Positions 9,801-18,483 of a stretch of DNA of 64,000 bases are shown here, piece by piece; the first letter of the stretch is position 1, and each line of letters opens with the position of its first letter. The stretch lies in the NCBI RefSeq assembly GCF_004364935.1, contig NZ_SOBT01000010.1:434001-498000 (forward strand), written 5' to 3'. This DNA comes from Panacagrimonas perspica (GTDB lineage: Bacteria > Pseudomonadota > Gammaproteobacteria > Nevskiales > Nevskiaceae). The notes under the pieces were generated by a model. The model was not told the DNA's origin. It saw only the letters and a program-made list of their open reading frames with translations, and made no database searches. The position numbers were made by a program, and so were the translations under genes.

Positions 9801-10077
9801 GCAGGTCGACGATGTACTTGAAGAATTCGATGTGCCCGCCCTGGTACGACGTGATGCAGATGCCGTGGGCGTCTTCCTGCAGCGCGGCGTTGACGATCTC
9901 GCCGGCCGAGCGGTTGTGCCCGAGGTGGATCACCTCGGCGCCGGAGCCCTGGATGATGCGGCGCATGATGTTGATCGACGCGTCATGCCCGTCGAACAGG
10001 CTGGTGGCCGTCACGAAACGCACCTTGTGGGCGGTCTTGTAGGGCGTCAGCTTCGCGGGGATCGAGAGGTCGTTCAT
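6811..10077 (-). CDS. icmF: Fused isobutyryl-CoA mutase IcmF
   Basis: Adenosylcobalamin-dependent acyl-CoA mutase that interconverts isobutyryl-CoA and n-butyryl-CoA; some members act on pivalyl- or isovaleryl-CoA. The three fused parts appear in IcmF order. A B12-binding domain comes first ([14 protein letters not shown] with axial His31, and [10 protein letters not shown]). Next is a MeaB-like GTPase chaperone with P-loop [12 protein letters not shown] at about 208-219 and NKFDRKG. The mutase barrel follows ([20 protein letters not shown], then [14 protein letters not shown]). Length is 1088 residues, as expected. ATG 10077 ([19 protein letters not shown]) was chosen because known members begin here; an in-frame ATG at 10176 adds 33 unrelated residues. 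A strong terminator follows. Confidence 0.95.
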   Translation of the reverse strand: MNDLSIPAKLTPYKTAHKVRFVTATSLFDGHDASINIMRRIIQGSGAEVIHLGHNRSAGEIVNAALQEDAHGICITSYQGGHIEFFKYIVDLLRQNGGENIKVFGGGGGVIVPAEIRELMAYGVTRIYSPEDGATMGLQGMINDLLSSSDADLTAAAPKSEKVAQILKSGDRRELARIITALEGGTYGDKLKAELIEQAKGLKIPVLGITGTGGAGKSSLTDELILRLRLDQEDKVKVAVISIDPSRKRTGGALLGDRIRMNAIESDNIYMRSLATRDTGMEISAALPEVIAACKLSGFDLVIVETSGIGQGDAAIVPFVDLSLYVMTPEFGAASQLEKIDMLDFADFVAINKFDRKGAEDALRDVRKQYQRNRELFMKSPDTMPVYGTMAARFNDDGVTSLYQAILPRLAEKGLKPAPGKLPVVKVKSSSGGRAIVPPERARYLADIADNVRGYHKEVAAQARVARERQSLQTVKELMERAGKPVAGFDEMISAKDGELMPAARKLLKEWPAMQAAYSADEFVSKVRDKEIRTKQTSDSLSGTKIRKVSLPRYEDEGETLRFLMKENVPGSFPYTAGVFPFKREGEDPTRMFAGEGDAFRTNRRFKRVSEGMPAHRLSTAFDSVTLYGWDPDLRPDIYGKIGNSGVSICSLDDMKVLYGGFDLCAPTTSVSMTINGPAPMILAMFMNTALEQQVDKFKAKESREPNAEELAKIKAWTLSNVRGTVQADILKEDQGQNTCIFSTEFALKMMGDIQEYFVKNKVQNFYSVSISGYHIAEAGANPISQLAFTLSNGFTYVESYLARGMHIDDFAPNLSFFFSNGMDPEYTVIGRVARRIWAVAMKNRYGANERSQKLKYHVQTSGRSLHAQEMNFNDIRTTLQALIAINDNCNSLHTNAYDEAITTPTEESVRRAMAIQLIINREFGLAKNENSLQGSFIVDELTDLVEEAVLREFEAIAGRGGVLGAMETGYQRGKIQEESMLYEHKKHDGSLPLIGVNTFRNPNGDPALEMVELQRSTDDEKQNQLTRLKSFQESNAAEGKQVLQRLRQTVIENGNTFEVLMDAVRCCSLGQITQTLFEVGGRYRRNM

Positions 10078-10199
10078 GGCCGGGTCCGGGGTTGTTGCAG
10101 GGGACCCGCAATCTACTGCCCGAGGCAGGCCGAGGCGATGCCGGATTCTCGCGGTGGGCGTGACAGAATTCGACATGCTCAGAATGCTTCACGCGAACC

Positions 10200-10266
10200 G
10201 TAGCCCGGACGAAGCCGGGGATTCCCGCCGGAAAGGGGGAACCGCCCCGGACTTCGTCCGGGCTAC
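10200..10266. repeat. Inverted REP-like pair, copy 1
   Basis: Left arm GTAGCCCGGACGAAG and right arm CTTCGTCCGGGCTAC face each other across a ~25-bp spacer. This copy has lost one base in the left arm (gaagccgggg). It lies 27 bases upstream of the AraC-type gene. Confidence 0.9.
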
Positions 10267-10293
10267 GGGCGTATCTGGACCGTTCCTGGCTCG

Positions 10294-11340
10294 ATGAGCG
10301 ACGCCACCGAATCCAAGGACAGCGTCTCGATCTGGTTCGTCCGGGCCGCGCTGTCGGGCCTGGCGCCCCGGGGCGTCGACCGCGCGCCGCTGCTCAAGGC
10401 CGCCGGCATCCCGGAATCGCTGCTCGCCTCCGACCACTCCCGCGTCGCGGCCGAACGCTTCGGCGCGCTGTGGCTGGGGATCGCGGCGGCGCTGGACGAC
10501 GAGCTGTTCGGGCTCGACCGGCGGCGCATGAAGGTGGGCAGCTTCGCGATGCTGTCGCGTGCCTGCGCCCAGGCCGGCGACCTGCGCGGCGCGCTGCGGC
10601 TCGCCGTGCAGTTCTTCAACGTCACGATGGACGACGCCCGCGTGAGCCTGGTCGAGGACGGCAACGACGCCGCGCTCGAAGTCGAGGAACTGCAGCCCGG
10701 CCAGCGCCCCGCGCCGTTCACGGTGTTCGCGCACGAGACCCTGATGATCATGCTGCACGGCCTGATGTGCTGGCTGGTCGGGCGGCGCATCACGCTGGAT
10801 CGCGCGAGCTTCGCGTACCCGCGGCCGGCGTGGTGGGTGGAGTACCACTCGATGTACGCCAACGACCTGCGCTTCGACACCGAGCGCAGCGCGCTGGCGT
10901 TCGATGCGCGCGTGCTCGCCGCGAACGTCGTGGTGCCCGACGAATCCGCGGTGCGCGAGTTCCTGCGCGAGGCGCCGCACAACTTCATCGTGAAGTTCAA
11001 GGACCGCAACAGCTGGAGTGCGCACGTGCGGCGCCGGCTGCGCACCTGCGCACCGGCGGACTGGCCGGACCTCGCGCAGATCGCCGAGGAACTGGGCGTG
11101 GGCCTGTCGACGCTGCATCGCAAGCTCGACCAGGAAGGCGTGATCTTCCGCGACATCAAGGACAGCCTGCGACGCGACCTTGCGATCGACCGGCTGACGC
11201 ACTCGACGGTGAGCGTGGCGCAGATCGCGGGCGAACTCGGCTTTGCCGAACCCAGCGCGTTTCATCGCGCGTTCAAGCAGTGGACCGGCGTCAGGCCGGG
11301 CGATTACCGGCAGCGCTCGGCGGCGGACGCGGCGGAGTGA
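10294..11340 (+). CDS. AraC-family transcriptional regulator (Arabinose_bd type)
   Basis: Regulator of 348 residues. The N-terminal ~200 residues resemble the OruR/ArgR-like AraC sensing domain (VDRAPLLKAAGIPESLL, then FGLDRRRMKVGSFAMLSRA). The C-terminal ~90 residues carry the two helix-turn-helix units of AraC: LAQIAEELGVGLSTLHRKLDQEG and VAQIAGELGFAEPSAFHRAFKQWTG, ending in RPGDYR. It is divergent from icmF, separated by 216 bases that contain a REP pair, and convergent with the thiolase-like gene. By family habit it may control neighbouring acyl-CoA metabolism; that is inference. Confidence 0.9.
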   Translation: MSDATESKDSVSIWFVRAALSGLAPRGVDRAPLLKAAGIPESLLASDHSRVAAERFGALWLGIAAALDDELFGLDRRRMKVGSFAMLSRACAQAGDLRGALRLAVQFFNVTMDDARVSLVEDGNDAALEVEELQPGQRPAPFTVFAHETLMIMLHGLMCWLVGRRITLDRASFAYPRPAWWVEYHSMYANDLRFDTERSALAFDARVLAANVVVPDESAVREFLREAPHNFIVKFKDRNSWSAHVRRRLRTCAPADWPDLAQIAEELGVGLSTLHRKLDQEGVIFRDIKDSLRRDLAIDRLTHSTVSVAQIAGELGFAEPSAFHRAFKQWTGVRPGDYRQRSAADAAE

Positions 11341-11359
11341 CGACACAAACGCCGCGACC

Positions 11360-11426
11360 GTAGCCCGGACGAAGTCCGGGATTGCACCCGCTAGCGAGCT
11401 GCCTTCCCGGACTTCGTCCGGGCTAC
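11360..11426. repeat. Inverted REP-like pair, copy 2
   Basis: Full arms GTAGCCCGGACGAAG and CTTCGTCCGGGCTAC, inverted, with the spacer near 11381-11404. It fills the gap between the convergent AraC-type and thiolase-like genes, ending 4 bases before the thiolase stop codon. Confidence 0.93.
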
Positions 11427-11430
11427 GAGG

Positions 11431-12948
11431 TTACGCCGCTTCCCAGCGCAGCCGCTTCGAGTCCAGCCGGCTCACCGTCCCGCTCTTGCCCACCGGTTGC
11501 GAATCCAGATCCGTCAGCACGGCGAGCGTCGCCGTATCGCTTGCCGGCACACGCGCCATCAGGCGCTCACCCTCGGGCGTGCGCGCAATGACGCAGCCGT
11601 ACTCGGGCTTGCCGTCGCGCTGGTAGATCACCGTGAACGTCTCGATCTGCGCCGGTCCCGCGTAATCGAACACGAATGCCGGCACCGGGCCGCGACGAGC
11701 ATCGGCCTGCGCCTGCACCTTGTACTCCTCCGGCAGCGTCGCCTGCGCCGTCGCGTCGCCCGCACCCGGCGCCATCACCAGCGCGTGATGCTTGGTGACG
11801 AACTCGCCTTGCCCGTACAGCAGGCCCACCGAACCCGGCGACTCACGCAGCGTGCGCACGATCGCGCAGGCCGCGTGCGTCATGTAGTCGTTGAGCGGAG
11901 CGCCGAAGAAGCTCAGGCCGCCCGTCACGCTCAGCGGCGCCGAGGCCGGCAGCTTCAAGGTGCGACGCGCCATCTTCGGCACGCAGGGGAAGCAGCTGTA
12001 GAGCTCCATCGCGGCGAAGCGCGTCGCATCGCCGCCGGCGATTTCGACGCAGCGTTCGAGCACCGCGTTCTGCGCATGCGACTGCCAGAACTGGTCGCGC
12101 TCCAGATAGTCACGCGGCTCGTTGGCGGCGGCGCCGCCGAGGACGCGCACCCAGCGCGACTCGGGAATGCCCAGTGCACGCGCGTTCGCGATGCTCGTCA
12201 GCAACACCGCGCCGCCCTGGTTCACCAGCGGATTGGCGACCATATGCTTGGTGTACGGCCAGGCGATGAGCCGGTTCTTCTCGCCCGGCGTGGTGATCGC
12301 CTCGGGCGTGTACGGCTCCTGCAGCCACGAGGCCGGGTTCTTCGCCGCAGCGCGCGACAGCGCGGCCCAGGTCTCTCCCGATTCCTGCAGCGCCTCGCGT
12401 TGCGTCTGGCCCCAGTGCGCGCTGCTCGCGTTCTCGTACAGCGGATAGACGTTGGTGGGAATGCAGACGCCGTGATCGACGGCGACCGGCGCGGAGAACT
12501 CGCGGCCCGTGAGGATCACGGCTTTCTTGTCGCGCTGTTCCCAGGACAGGTTCAGGTTCGCCCTGATCGCGCCGGCGACGGTGTACTGCGCCTCGGCGCC
12601 GACGACCGCGGCCACCGTGGCCTCACCGCGCTGGATGCGCAGCGCCGCCTCGTGCAGGTAGCGCACCGGAGATTCGCCGCCGACATCGCCGTAGCGCGAA
12701 TGGCGCGGGCTCACGCCGAGTTCGCGTGCCACGAGGCCGGGCGCGTCGATGTACGGCCACGAGTACTCGCAGATCACGTCGAGCGAATCGAGTTGCGCGA
12801 GCAGCGCGGCGCTCGCGTCGTCCTGAGCGGCGCGCAGCGCCTCGACCATCAAGGCCAGCGGCTCGCGACCTTCGGCCGGATTGCGCGTGCGATCGACGAT
12901 CTCGCCGACACCGACGATGACCGGGATGCGATCGGGGGGCAGGCTCAT
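11431..12948 (-). CDS. Thiolase-superfamily protein (acetyl-CoA acetyltransferase-like, no canonical N-terminal Cys)
   Basis: Thiolase-fold protein of 505 residues, similar to the SCP2-thiolase-like group annotated as acetyl-CoA acetyltransferase. It starts RIPVIVGVGEIVDR and shows AAVVGAEAQYT, EDGR-region equivalents, ELYSCFPCVPKMA and GLSFFGAPLNDYMTHA, with a late His in FVTKHHALVM. At the usual nucleophile position (NxxCxSG in classical thiolases) it reads GDVGGESPVRYL, with no cysteine, so classical thiolysis is doubtful. A C-terminal OB-like extension follows residue ~400. ATG 12948 was chosen from homology to MSLPPDRIP. The physiological substrate is unknown; the neighbouring monooxygenase and IcmF suggest acyl-CoA or ketone breakdown. 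Confidence 0.8.
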   Translation of the reverse strand: MSLPPDRIPVIVGVGEIVDRTRNPAEGREPLALMVEALRAAQDDASAALLAQLDSLDVICEYSWPYIDAPGLVARELGVSPRHSRYGDVGGESPVRYLHEAALRIQRGEATVAAVVGAEAQYTVAGAIRANLNLSWEQRDKKAVILTGREFSAPVAVDHGVCIPTNVYPLYENASSAHWGQTQREALQESGETWAALSRAAAKNPASWLQEPYTPEAITTPGEKNRLIAWPYTKHMVANPLVNQGGAVLLTSIANARALGIPESRWVRVLGGAAANEPRDYLERDQFWQSHAQNAVLERCVEIAGGDATRFAAMELYSCFPCVPKMARRTLKLPASAPLSVTGGLSFFGAPLNDYMTHAACAIVRTLRESPGSVGLLYGQGEFVTKHHALVMAPGAGDATAQATLPEEYKVQAQADARRGPVPAFVFDYAGPAQIETFTVIYQRDGKPEYGCVIARTPEGERLMARVPASDTATLAVLTDLDSQPVGKSGTVSRLDSKRLRWEAA

Positions 12949-13040
12949 GCGGGACGTCCTTCGGAAAGAAATGAAACGAAGAGGACGTGAAGTGTGCCGC
13001 GCGCAGGCCGTAAGTGCGCTTACCCGGATTCGACGGCCCC

Positions 13041-13105
13041 GTAGCCCGGACGAAGTCCGGGGTTCCCCCATCCGGAGCGACAGCCCCGGACTTCGTCCGG
13101 GCTAC
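13041..13105. repeat. Inverted REP-like pair, copy 3
   Basis: Arms GTAGCCCGGACGAAG and CTTCGTCCGGGCTAC, inverted, between the stop of the small membrane protein and the start of the thiolase-like gene. Its right end is 9 bases before the membrane-protein stop codon. Confidence 0.93.
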
Positions 13106-13114
13106 GGGATACGT

Positions 13115-13504
13115 CTAGGCTTTCGAAGACTGCTGGTAGAGCACCACCAGCACCACCAGCAGCCCCGCGATCATCCCGGTCTGCGCCCAATACGCCGTCG
13201 TCGGCGCACCCGGAATCATCGCCGCGAGATGCGAGGAGGCGTTCACCGCCGACAGGCCCACCACCGTTCCGGCCAGCGCCACCAGCGCGCCCGGCACCGC
13301 GGCGCGATGGCGTGCGGCCGTGAAGAACAGCACCGCGTACGTGAAGGCGCAGAACGAAATGATCATGTCCTGGTAGTGGTTCGACGGCACGTTCCAGTAG
13401 ATGAACAGCAGCGGCACCTTGAAACCGGCGAAATGCGCCGCGCTCATCGCGCAGAAATAGGCGACGCAGGCGTAAAGGCCGATCTGAAGCAGTTTGCCGC
13501 TCAT
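13115..13504 (-). CDS. Four-helix integral membrane protein of unknown function
   Basis: Hypothetical inner-membrane protein of 129 residues. Four hydrophobic helices are visible at roughly 5-27 (LLQIGLYACVAYFCAMSAAH), 45-65 (DMIISFCAFTYAVLFFTAAR), 70-92 (ALVALAGTVVGLSAV) and 103-124 (WAQTGMIAGLLVVLVVLYQQ). The loop between helices 1 and 2 contains PLLFIYWNVPSNHYQD. No catalytic or binding motif was recognised. The start ATG and length are well defined and codon use matches neighbours. It may be co-transcribed with the thiolase-like gene despite the REP pair between them, but no functional link is evident. Confidence 0.7.
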   Translation of the reverse strand: MSGKLLQIGLYACVAYFCAMSAAHFAGFKVPLLFIYWNVPSNHYQDMIISFCAFTYAVLFFTAARHRAAVPGALVALAGTVVGLSAVNASSHLAAMIPGAPTTAYWAQTGMIAGLLVVLVVLYQQSSKA

Positions 13505-13603
13505 GGGTTCTCCCGGACGTGGTGATCGTTGACCGCCAGACTAGTGGCGCGCCATCCTCGGTCCCATAGGCAAAACCGACAGCGAGCGGGTTGATTCCGA
13601 CAC

Positions 13604-14596
13604 ATGCCCAGACACGCGCCCTCCCCCGCCGTCATCGGCATCCTCGACTACCCGGGCGCGCAGGGCGCCGCGATCCACGGGCTTGCCGACCTGTTCGAGA
13701 CCGCGGCACGGCTGGACCTCGCACGGGGTGCGAAGTCGCGGCGCATCGAGGTGCAGCATCTGTCGCGCAAGGACTGCCGCCGTTCGCCGACCGCGCCGCT
13801 GGCCGCGGTGATCCTGCCGCCCTGCCTCACCGGCATTCCCACGCCGCGTGACGCGGCGCCGTTCGCGCGCTGGCTGGTGGAGCAACACCGCCGCGGCACG
13901 CGCCTGTCCTCGGTGTGTGCCGGCGCCTTCGTGCTCGCGCAGACCGGCCTGCTCGACGAGCGCCCGGCGACGACGCACTGGGCGCTGGCCGAAGCCTTCG
14001 CGCAGCGCTTCCCGGACGTGCAGCTCGACATCGCCAAGCTGCTGATCGACGACGGCGACCTGCTCACCGCCGGCGGTGTCATGGCCTGGATCGATCTCGG
14101 GTTGCGCCTGATCGAACAGCTGACGACGCCGGCCGTGATGATCGCGACGGCGCGCATGTTCCTGGTCGACCCGGCCGGCCGCGAACAGCGCCATTACTCC
14201 GACCCGGCGCCGCGCCTCGCCCACGGCGATGCGTCGATCCTGCGCGTGCAGCACTGGATCAAGGCCCGTCACGGCGAGAAGCTGACGATGTCCGCGATGT
14301 GCGAACAGGCGCGCCTGGGCGAGCGCACGTTCCTGCGCCGCTTCCAGTCCGCCACCGGCCAGACGCCGACGGCCTACGTGCAGCAACTGCGCGTGTCGCG
14401 CGCGCGCGAACTGCTTGAATCCTCGCCGCAGGCGATCGACGAGGTGGCGTGGACGGTGGGTTACGAGGACCCGAGCGCGTTCCGGAAAATCTTCCAGCGC
14501 ATCGTCGGCCTGTCGCCTGGCGAATACCGGCGGCGCTTCGTGCCGAAGATCGCGGCGCAACGGCCAATTTCGCGTGTATCCGGCGGAGTAGGCTAG
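13604..14596 (+). CDS. GlxA-type AraC regulator with DJ-1/PfpI domain
   Basis: Transcription factor of 330 residues. A class-I glutamine-amidotransferase-like DJ-1/PfpI domain spans about 10-195, with the elbow LSSVCAGAFVLAQTGLLD, THW and LTAGGVMAWIDLGL. A C-terminal AraC helix-turn-helix region spans about 225-315 (MSAMCEQARLGERTFLRRFQSATG, then DEVAWTVGYEDPSAFRKIFQRI, then SPGEYRRRF). It lies 36 nt upstream of the flavin monooxygenase on the same strand and probably shares its transcript, so it likely regulates that gene. The elbow cysteine is present, but in this regulator class the domain usually serves sensing, not catalysis. Confidence 0.92.
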   Translation: MPRHAPSPAVIGILDYPGAQGAAIHGLADLFETAARLDLARGAKSRRIEVQHLSRKDCRRSPTAPLAAVILPPCLTGIPTPRDAAPFARWLVEQHRRGTRLSSVCAGAFVLAQTGLLDERPATTHWALAEAFAQRFPDVQLDIAKLLIDDGDLLTAGGVMAWIDLGLRLIEQLTTPAVMIATARMFLVDPAGREQRHYSDPAPRLAHGDASILRVQHWIKARHGEKLTMSAMCEQARLGERTFLRRFQSATGQTPTAYVQQLRVSRARELLESSPQAIDEVAWTVGYEDPSAFRKIFQRIVGLSPGEYRRRFVPKIAAQRPISRVSGGVG

Positions 14597-14632
14597 CCGC
14601 ACGAGCAACAGGCCCTGGAGATTTCCCCGCCC

Positions 14633-16111
14633 ATGTCGACCGAACACGTCGATGTCCTGATCGTCGGCGCCGGCATCTCCGGGATCGGCGCCGCGTATCA
14701 CCTGCAGACGCAGTGCCCGACCAAGCGCTACGCGATTCTCGAAGGGCGCGAGTCGATGGGCGGCACCTGGGACCTGTTCCGCTATCCGGGCATCCGCTCG
14801 GACTCCGACATGTTCACGCTCGGCTTCTCGTTCCATCCCTGGAAGGAAGCCAAGGCGATCGCCGATGGCCCCGCGATCCTGCGTTACCTGAAACGGACTG
14901 CGCAGACCTACGGCATCGATCGGCACATCCGCTACCAGCACAAGGTGCTGCGCGCGTCGTGGTCATCGGAAGACGCGCAGTGGACGGTGGACGTCGAGCG
15001 CGGTCCGCAGAAGGACGCCGTGCGCTACACCTGCAACTTCTTCTTCCTGTGCAGCGGCTACTACCGCTACGACCAGGGCTACACGCCCGCCTTCCCGGGG
15101 CAGGAGCAGTTCAAGGGGCAGATGATCCACCCGCAGCAATGGCCCGAACATCTCGACTACAGCGGCAAGCGCGTGGTCATCATCGGCAGCGGCGCCACCG
15201 CCGTGACGCTGGTTCCGGCGATGAGCGACAAGGCCGCGCACGTCACGATGCTGCAGCGCTCGCCGAGCTACGTGCTGTCGCTGCCGGCCGAAGATCCGAT
15301 CGCCAACGGCCTGCGCAAGCTGCTTCCCGAGAAAGCGGCGCACAGCGTGTCGCGCTGGAAGAACGTGATGCTCAGCATGGCGCTCTACCAGGTCTGCAAA
15401 CGCTACCCGGCGTTCTCCCGGAAGATGCTGCGCAATGGCACGCTCGCGCAGCTGCCCAAGGGCTTCGACGTGGATACGCACTTCAACCCGCGCTACAACC
15501 CCTGGGAACAGCGCATGTGCCTGGTGCCGAACAACGACCTGTTCAGGGCCATCCGCAAGAATCGCGCATCGGTCGTCACCGACCAGATCGAATGCTTCGA
15601 AGCCGATGGCATCCGCCTGAAGTCGGGACAGAAGCTGGAAGCCGACATCATCGTCAGCGCGACCGGCCTCGAACTGCTGGCCAACGGCGGCGTGTCGTTG
15701 AACGTCGACGGCAAGGCGATCCATCCATCCGACTGCTTCAGCTACAAGGGCGTGATGCTCAGCGGCGTGCCGAACATGGCCGCGTGCATCGGCTACACCA
15801 ACGCCTCGTGGACGCTGCGTGCCGACCTGGTCGCACGCTGGGTGGCGCGCCTGCTCAACCACATGGATCGTCGCGGCGCGCAGCAGGCGACGCCGCGGGT
15901 GAAGGACGGCTCGATGGCCGAACTGCCGCTGCTGGATCTGACGTCCGGCTACGTGCAGCGCGCCGCGGCGATGTTCCCGAAGCAGGGCTCGAAGCAGCCG
16001 TGGAATTTCAAGCAGAACTACGTGCTGGAACGTTTGAGTCTGGGGAGCGGATCGATGGACGATGGCGCGATGGAATATTCGTCGCCCGCGAAGATGAAGA
16101 AGGCGGCGTAA
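14633..16111 (+). CDS. Flavin-containing Baeyer-Villiger-type monooxygenase
   Basis: FAD- and NADPH-dependent monooxygenase of 492 residues that would insert oxygen into ketones or oxidise a heteroatom. Two Rossmann motifs are visible: LIVGAGISGIGAA near residue 9 (FAD) and VVIIGSGATAVTLVPA near residue 181 (NADPH). The Baeyer-Villiger fingerprint FxGxxxHxxxWP reads FKGQMIHPQQWP at about 160-171. GGTWDLFRYPGIRSDS is typical of this branch. The length fits the family. It follows the GlxA-type regulator by 36 nt. With the patatin lipase downstream on the other strand, it could turn a ketone into an ester that is then hydrolysed; this pairing is inference. Confidence 0.9.
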   Translation: MSTEHVDVLIVGAGISGIGAAYHLQTQCPTKRYAILEGRESMGGTWDLFRYPGIRSDSDMFTLGFSFHPWKEAKAIADGPAILRYLKRTAQTYGIDRHIRYQHKVLRASWSSEDAQWTVDVERGPQKDAVRYTCNFFFLCSGYYRYDQGYTPAFPGQEQFKGQMIHPQQWPEHLDYSGKRVVIIGSGATAVTLVPAMSDKAAHVTMLQRSPSYVLSLPAEDPIANGLRKLLPEKAAHSVSRWKNVMLSMALYQVCKRYPAFSRKMLRNGTLAQLPKGFDVDTHFNPRYNPWEQRMCLVPNNDLFRAIRKNRASVVTDQIECFEADGIRLKSGQKLEADIIVSATGLELLANGGVSLNVDGKAIHPSDCFSYKGVMLSGVPNMAACIGYTNASWTLRADLVARWVARLLNHMDRRGAQQATPRVKDGSMAELPLLDLTSGYVQRAAAMFPKQGSKQPWNFKQNYVLERLSLGSGSMDDGAMEYSSPAKMKKAA

Positions 16112-16112
16112 C

Positions 16113-16178
16113 GTAGCCCGGACGAAGTCCGGGGTCCCCTCGCTTACAGGACGCAATCCCGGACTTCGTCCGGGCTAC
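16113..16178. repeat. Inverted REP-like pair, copy 4
   Basis: Starts 1 base after the monooxygenase stop codon and ends 2 bases before the patatin stop codon, so it fills the whole convergent gap. The arms are the same as in the other copies. Confidence 0.93.
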
Positions 16179-16180
16179 GG

Positions 16181-17656
16181 TCAGGATCGATCGACACGCC
16201 CCAGGATCCCATCCAGCGTCCGACTGATCTGCGACGAGATGCGGATCATCTCGATGCGCGGCCAGGTCTGGCGCTCGCCTTCGAGCATCAGTTCGCCGAT
16301 TTCCTGGTGCGTGTACGGCGACACCAGGCGCAGCGGCGAGAACAGGCGGCGACGCGGCGTGATGTTGATGTCGCCGACGTAGTCCTGCGACAGGATGTCG
16401 TGCGCGACCTTGTGCACGACGCCGACCGATGACGCCGGCACGTACTTGCCGATCAGCGGATCCGCGGCCTTGAGCAGGCTGCGCGCCGTGCCCTTCATCA
16501 GGTCCACGATCGGCTTGAGTCCATAGCCCTGCGTCTTGTGATCGCGGAACGTCAGCAGCAGGACCGGATTCACGTAGCTGACGATGTAATGGTTGGTCCC
16601 GTACAGGCGCGCGAGCTGCTTGGCCGGCAGGTCGGCCGCGAACACGCCGTCGATCCATCGCGATCTCAGGAACGGCACCGTCTGGCCGTTCTGGTCGCGC
16701 GCCAGCAGCTGCACCGGCTCGAATAGTCCGGGCACCGCGCACGACGCGCGCACGGCGGAGCGGATCAGCACGTGCGGCGACGTCACGGCGTTGAGCAGGC
16801 GCGGCGTCTGGTGGCGCTCGCAGGGACTCACCGAAATGCTGATGTTGCGACCGCTGCGCTCGAAGGCCTCGCGGAACGTCAGGTCCGGAATCAGGCGATC
16901 GAACGTGCGCTCGAAGGAATCGGTGCCGAAGATCCGGCGCAACCCGGTGAGCTGCTCCAGCCGGTTCGGGCTCCAGGCTTCGCCGAAGTACAGGTTCTCC
17001 GGCTTGAAGAAGCCGTCGAGCTCCGCGTCCGTGCGGGTGCCGAGCACCGCGGCCACGATGGCGCCCGCGCTCGAACCGGAAATGACGTTGGGCAGCACGC
17101 CCTGCTCGAACAGGCTCTTGGCCACACCGAAGTGGAAGAACATCAGCATGCCGCCGCTGCTCATCATCAGCGCGGTGCGGCCGTAGCAGTGACTGGCGCG
17201 ACGGAACAGATCCAGCTTCGTCGCGAGCGGGATCGCCACGTCGTCCACGCCTTCCAGGTGCGTCAGCGTGTCGGCGACGGCCGCGACGTAGTCGGTGATG
17301 AGCTGCTTGGTGCCGAACTGCGCCTTGTTGTGCAGGATCGGCTTGCCCATGCCGCCGAGATTGCCGTGCACGCCTTCCTCGATCTCGAACAGCAGGCCGC
17401 GGCTGTCGCCCTGCTGCAGCAGCCCGCGCAGGCGGTCCAGCTTCTCGCCGATCATCGCGTGGTCGTACAGCCCGCTGCGTCGGCGCTGCTTCCAGCGTTC
17501 GCGGCCGGTGACGGCGTCGAAGGCCTGCGCGGCGTCGACCCATTGCGCGTAGGTCGTGGCCTCGGCGAGCTTCTGCCGCAGGGATCCGCGCTCAAGACGC
17601 AGGAAGGTCGGCAAAGCGGTCGATGCGATCGGCGGATCCGGCGGCGCGAGATTCAT
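16181..17656 (-). CDS. Patatin-like phospholipase with DUF3336 domain
   Basis: Serine lipase or acyl hydrolase of 491 residues. The N-terminal ~140 residues match the DUF3336 region that precedes patatin in eukaryotic-type triacylglycerol lipases and their bacterial relatives (RGSLRQKLAEATTYAQW, then GNLGGMGKPILHNKAQFGTK). The patatin core has an oxyanion-like SSGGMLMFFHFGVAKSL, the nucleophile elbow GSSAGAI, and the catalytic Asp in WIDGVFAADLP. There is no signal peptide, so it acts inside the cell or is membrane-associated. ATG 17656 (MNLAPPDPP) was chosen because upstream in-frame codons run into the adjoining REP repeat. Likely substrates are storage lipids or phospholipids. Confidence 0.9.
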   Translation of the reverse strand: MNLAPPDPPIASTALPTFLRLERGSLRQKLAEATTYAQWVDAAQAFDAVTGRERWKQRRRSGLYDHAMIGEKLDRLRGLLQQGDSRGLLFEIEEGVHGNLGGMGKPILHNKAQFGTKQLITDYVAAVADTLTHLEGVDDVAIPLATKLDLFRRASHCYGRTALMMSSGGMLMFFHFGVAKSLFEQGVLPNVISGSSAGAIVAAVLGTRTDAELDGFFKPENLYFGEAWSPNRLEQLTGLRRIFGTDSFERTFDRLIPDLTFREAFERSGRNISISVSPCERHQTPRLLNAVTSPHVLIRSAVRASCAVPGLFEPVQLLARDQNGQTVPFLRSRWIDGVFAADLPAKQLARLYGTNHYIVSYVNPVLLLTFRDHKTQGYGLKPIVDLMKGTARSLLKAADPLIGKYVPASSVGVVHKVAHDILSQDYVGDINITPRRRLFSPLRLVSPYTHQEIGELMLEGERQTWPRIEMIRISSQISRTLDGILGRVDRS

Positions 17657-17750
17657 GAGGTGTCGGCGGCTGCGGTCAGGACCGGGCGCATCAAATCGAG
17701 GGGGCGCGGATTGTAGCGGGAGCCGATCGCGCGGCCCCGCACACGCTCCC

Positions 17751-17816
17751 GTAGCCCGGACGAAGTCCGGGATCCCCTCGGGTACGGAGCGCAACCCCGG
17801 ACTTCGTCCGGGCTAC
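17751..17816. repeat. Inverted REP-like pair, copy 5
   Basis: Same inverted arms as the other copies. It lies between the GFA-family stop codon (3 bases away) and the patatin start, on a head-to-tail boundary. Confidence 0.93.
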
Positions 17817-17819
17817 GGG

Positions 17820-18245
17820 CTACTCCGGCAAGGCTTCGCCGGACCCGCCCATCTCGGCCGGGAAGTCCTTCATCTTCGGCAGGCCGTCCTTGATGCGCAG
17901 GACCGTCTCCTGGTAGTTCACGTGCACCGCCGGCTCGAACTTCAGGCTCGGCAGCATCGCGGCGAACACATCGGTGAGGTTCAGCGGCGGATGATCCGCG
18001 TACAGGTGCCCGCCGCAGGTCTTGCACCATTTGCGAAAGCTGACCGGCGTCTTGTTGTACGTGCCGATGTTGTCGGCACCCTTGGTCACCTTCACCGCGT
18101 CCGGCTGCCACAGACTGAACGCATTCACCGGCCCTGCAGACCAGTGCCGGCAGGACTCGCAGTGGCAGTAGCCCATCGCCACCGGCGCACCGGTCACGGT
18201 GAACTCGACGGCGCCGCAGAAACAGCTGGCCTTGTGCGTGGTCAT
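17820..18245 (-). CDS. GFA-family (CENP-V/GFA) zinc protein
   Basis: Small zinc-binding protein of 141 residues in the family named for glutathione-dependent formaldehyde-activating enzyme. The zinc cysteines are visible as ASCFCGAVEF, GYCHCESCRHWS and WCKTCGGHLY, which is the full set for two zinc sites. Many family members are not formaldehyde enzymes, so no specific reaction is assigned. ATG 18245 follows a GAGGAG ribosome site by 8 nt. It may share a transcript with the patatin gene downstream, although a REP pair lies between. Confidence 0.85.
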   Translation of the reverse strand: MTTHKASCFCGAVEFTVTGAPVAMGYCHCESCRHWSAGPVNAFSLWQPDAVKVTKGADNIGTYNKTPVSFRKWCKTCGGHLYADHPPLNLTDVFAAMLPSLKFEPAVHVNYQETVLRIKDGLPKMKDFPAEMGGSGEALPE

Positions 18246-18483
18246 CTTGAGATCTCCTCGGGGAAGCAAGGGCCCGAGCCTATCCCGACGAGCCGCCGGA
18301 ACCCGATAGGGGCAAACACTCCCGGTCAGCTGGCGTTCCGGCCGTGCAGGAGATGCCGGCCGGCCCGTGGATGGGCTATGCGCGGGACCGTACCGACGGC
18401 CACCTCACGAACCCGCAGAGTCCGCTCCACAACGCGATCCCGCCGCCTCGCACCTTCGCGATCGTGGGCATCCAAGAGGTCAT

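Noticed and set aside
7114-10203. A 1029-codon open frame on the plus strand opposite icmF
   Set aside because: It is the antisense of a highly conserved mutase; the product is Arg/His/Val-rich with no family motif, a usual artefact of GC-rich DNA.
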